Below, in pieces: positions 34,834 to 36,245 of a stretch of 36,245 nt of DNA. The notes under the pieces were generated by a model, which was not told the origin of the DNA, searched no databases, and was given only the letters and a program-made list of their open reading frames with translations. The DNA is from Candidatus Naiadarchaeum limnaeum. Its GTDB lineage: Archaea > Undinarchaeota > Undinarchaeia > Undinarchaeales > Naiadarchaeaceae. Positions within the stretch are counted from its first letter, which is position 1. The number at the start of each line of letters is the position of its first letter. Where the stretch lies: the NCBI GenBank assembly GCA_014189685.1, contig DVAB01000038.1:1-36245 (forward strand), given 5' to 3'. Made by a program: the position numbers and the translations under genes.

Positions 34834-36245
34834 TTAGTGCGCAACCGGCTTCCCTCTTATTTCACTCTTTGCCCAGTCCATCCATTTATTGTAAATTTCT
34901 TTTGAATCAAAACCGCCTGTTTCTCTGGTCACCTTGTCCGAAATTAAGTGGAAAGCATCAGTTGCCCTTCCAACAAATCTGGCTTCTAAAATTTCTTTGT
35001 TCTTAGACTGATTCGAAAGATCAACTATTGCCTGCTTTATATCTGCGCGCAATTTTATGTTATCCATAATTGCATGCCAATCCCCTGCCCATTCTTTAAC
35101 TTTGCTTCCTATCCCCATTAAAACTTCAGAATTTCCATCCAGAAAATCTTTTGTAGGTTCGAGCGCATCTTTTTTCGCATTGTATTTCATTAATTCTATA
35201 AAGCCGTTTTCCTTCAGAGGATCTTTTAGCCATTTTTTTCCAATTTCGGTTATTGTGACAACTCTTCTGGATCTGTGCAGTCCATCAGCACTTCTAATTG
35301 GCGCAGGCATAACTAAGAGATCGGTTGCTTTGAAAGAGGTTGTTGGAACCCCCAAATCGTTTACAACCCGGTCCCAAACTCCATAAGGATCATCCCCATG
35401 AATAGTTCCTGCAACAACATTGCTCAGCGCGCCAACACGCATTGCCTCATACAGGGCTTTTGCTTCGTGTGATCTTACCTCTCCTATAATTAAGCATGAA
35501 TCTCCTAATCTCAGCGCTGTTCTAATTCCCTCATCTGCGGGTATTTCAGATTCTAATTTTGTAATAACAGATTGAACTTTTAAAGAAAGAATATTGTATC
35601 CAAGTTTTCTATACTCATCTATTGGCAATTCAAGAGTATCCTCTACTGTAATAATTCTGTACTTTCTCATAATCTCAACAATAGATGCGCTTAGCATAGA
35701 GGTTTTTCCAGATGAGCGCGGGCCTGCGTATAATATTGCGCGGCCTCCATCAATAACAAACCAAATTAATCCTGCTGCCAATGGGGACATCATTTTCTGA
35801 TCAATGAAAAGTGGAAAAGTCCAGGGCTCTGACCTGTGCCTTCTAAAAGCAAATGCCAACCCCTGTGGACTTAAACTTCTTGTAATTACACATACTCTTG
35901 CCCTTCCTTCTGGAGTAATAGCACTTGTATCAAGAACAGGCTCTGCCTCATCCAATGGCCTTCCAGATTCTAATCTAAATCTCGCAGCCATTGATTCTGC
36001 ATCTTCTTTTGTTGGGAGTAAATTAGTTGTGCACTCTTCAAAGTCTGAATGTAAAATTCGAATTTGTTGTTCCCCAATTGGCGCATTTATATAAATATCT
36101 TGAATTTTTGGATCTGCAAGCAAAATCTCCATAATTCCAAGGCCTGTTGTGTATCGAGTTAGAATTTGGGCAAGTTTTAAAACTTGATCATGCTTTAAAC
36201 TTATTCCCTGCTCATTCGCAACAGTTGCAATTAAATCTGCACCTA
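34834..36245 (-). CDS. Type II/IV secretion system ATPase (GspE/PilT/FlaI-like), runs off right edge
   Basis: GPRSSGKTSMLSASIVEIMRKYRIITVEDTLELPIDEY Walker A, DSCLIIGEVRSHEAKALYEAMRVGALSNVVAGTIHGDDP. The frame stays open upstream of 36132 (GADLIATVANEQGISLKHDQVLKLAQILTRYTTGLGIMEI), so the listed ATG is internal. Confidence 0.93.
   Translation of the reverse strand, partial: GADLIATVANEQGISLKHDQVLKLAQILTRYTTGLGIMEILLADPKIQDIYINAPIGEQQIRILHSDFEECTTNLLPTKEDAESMAARFRLESGRPLDEAEPVLDTSAITPEGRARVCVITRSLSPQGLAFAFRRHRSEPWTFPLFIDQKMMSPLAAGLIWFVIDGGRAILYAGPRSSGKTSMLSASIVEIMRKYRIITVEDTLELPIDEYRKLGYNILSLKVQSVITKLESEIPADEGIRTALRLGDSCLIIGEVRSHEAKALYEAMRVGALSNVVAGTIHGDDPYGVWDRVVNDLGVPTTSFKATDLLVMPAPIRSADGLHRSRRVVTITEIGKKWLKDPLKENGFIELMKYNAKKDALEPTKDFLDGNSEVLMGIGSKVKEWAGDWHAIMDNIKLRADIKQAIVDLSNQSKNKEILEARFVGRATDAFHLISDKVTRETGGFDSKEIYNKWMDWAKSEIRGKPVAH

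Noticed and set aside
1-36245. CRISPR arrays, rRNA, tRNA genes
   Set aside because: No regularly spaced direct repeats, no rRNA-like blocks and no recognisable cloverleaf with T-loop GTTCRANNC context were seen by eye; a tRNAscan/CRISPR search would be needed to be certain.

Overview
Archaeal window (class III prepilin-like signals, Alba, apgM, TATA-like promoters, A/T-rich DNA; DPANN-like by inference only). Three blocks are visible. (1) About 0-22.4 kb is a surface-glycan / nucleotide-sugar cluster: GT2, GT4 and GT39 glycosyltransferases, several SDR epimerases, a WlbA/B/C-like trio, a phosphohexomutase, a ManC-type cupin, and a full gmhA/hddA/gmhB/hddC-like set predicting GDP-D-glycero-D-manno-heptose. 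(2) About 22.4-24.7 kb is housekeeping: a SerK/SbnI-like ParB-fold protein, apgM and Alba. (3) About 24.8-36.2 kb is a type IV pilus-like operon on the minus strand: secretion ATPase (runs off the right edge), double T2SSF protein, Yip1-like protein, and about 12 different small class III prepilin-like proteins. Three of these have no correctly bounded ORF in the supplied track. Main second-look items: three copies of a two-hairpin element with compensatory base changes, sitting at gene junctions of the pilin operon and readable in frame as an N-terminal extension; an ORF at 10325-10714 interrupted by a single TAG and flanked by a 35-bp imperfect direct repeat; a GT4 glycosyltransferase interrupted by a single TGA; a metallopeptidase/zinc-finger/TM fusion; and a CWB2-TM-wHTH membrane regulator. 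All assignments come from reading the sequence; no searches were run.
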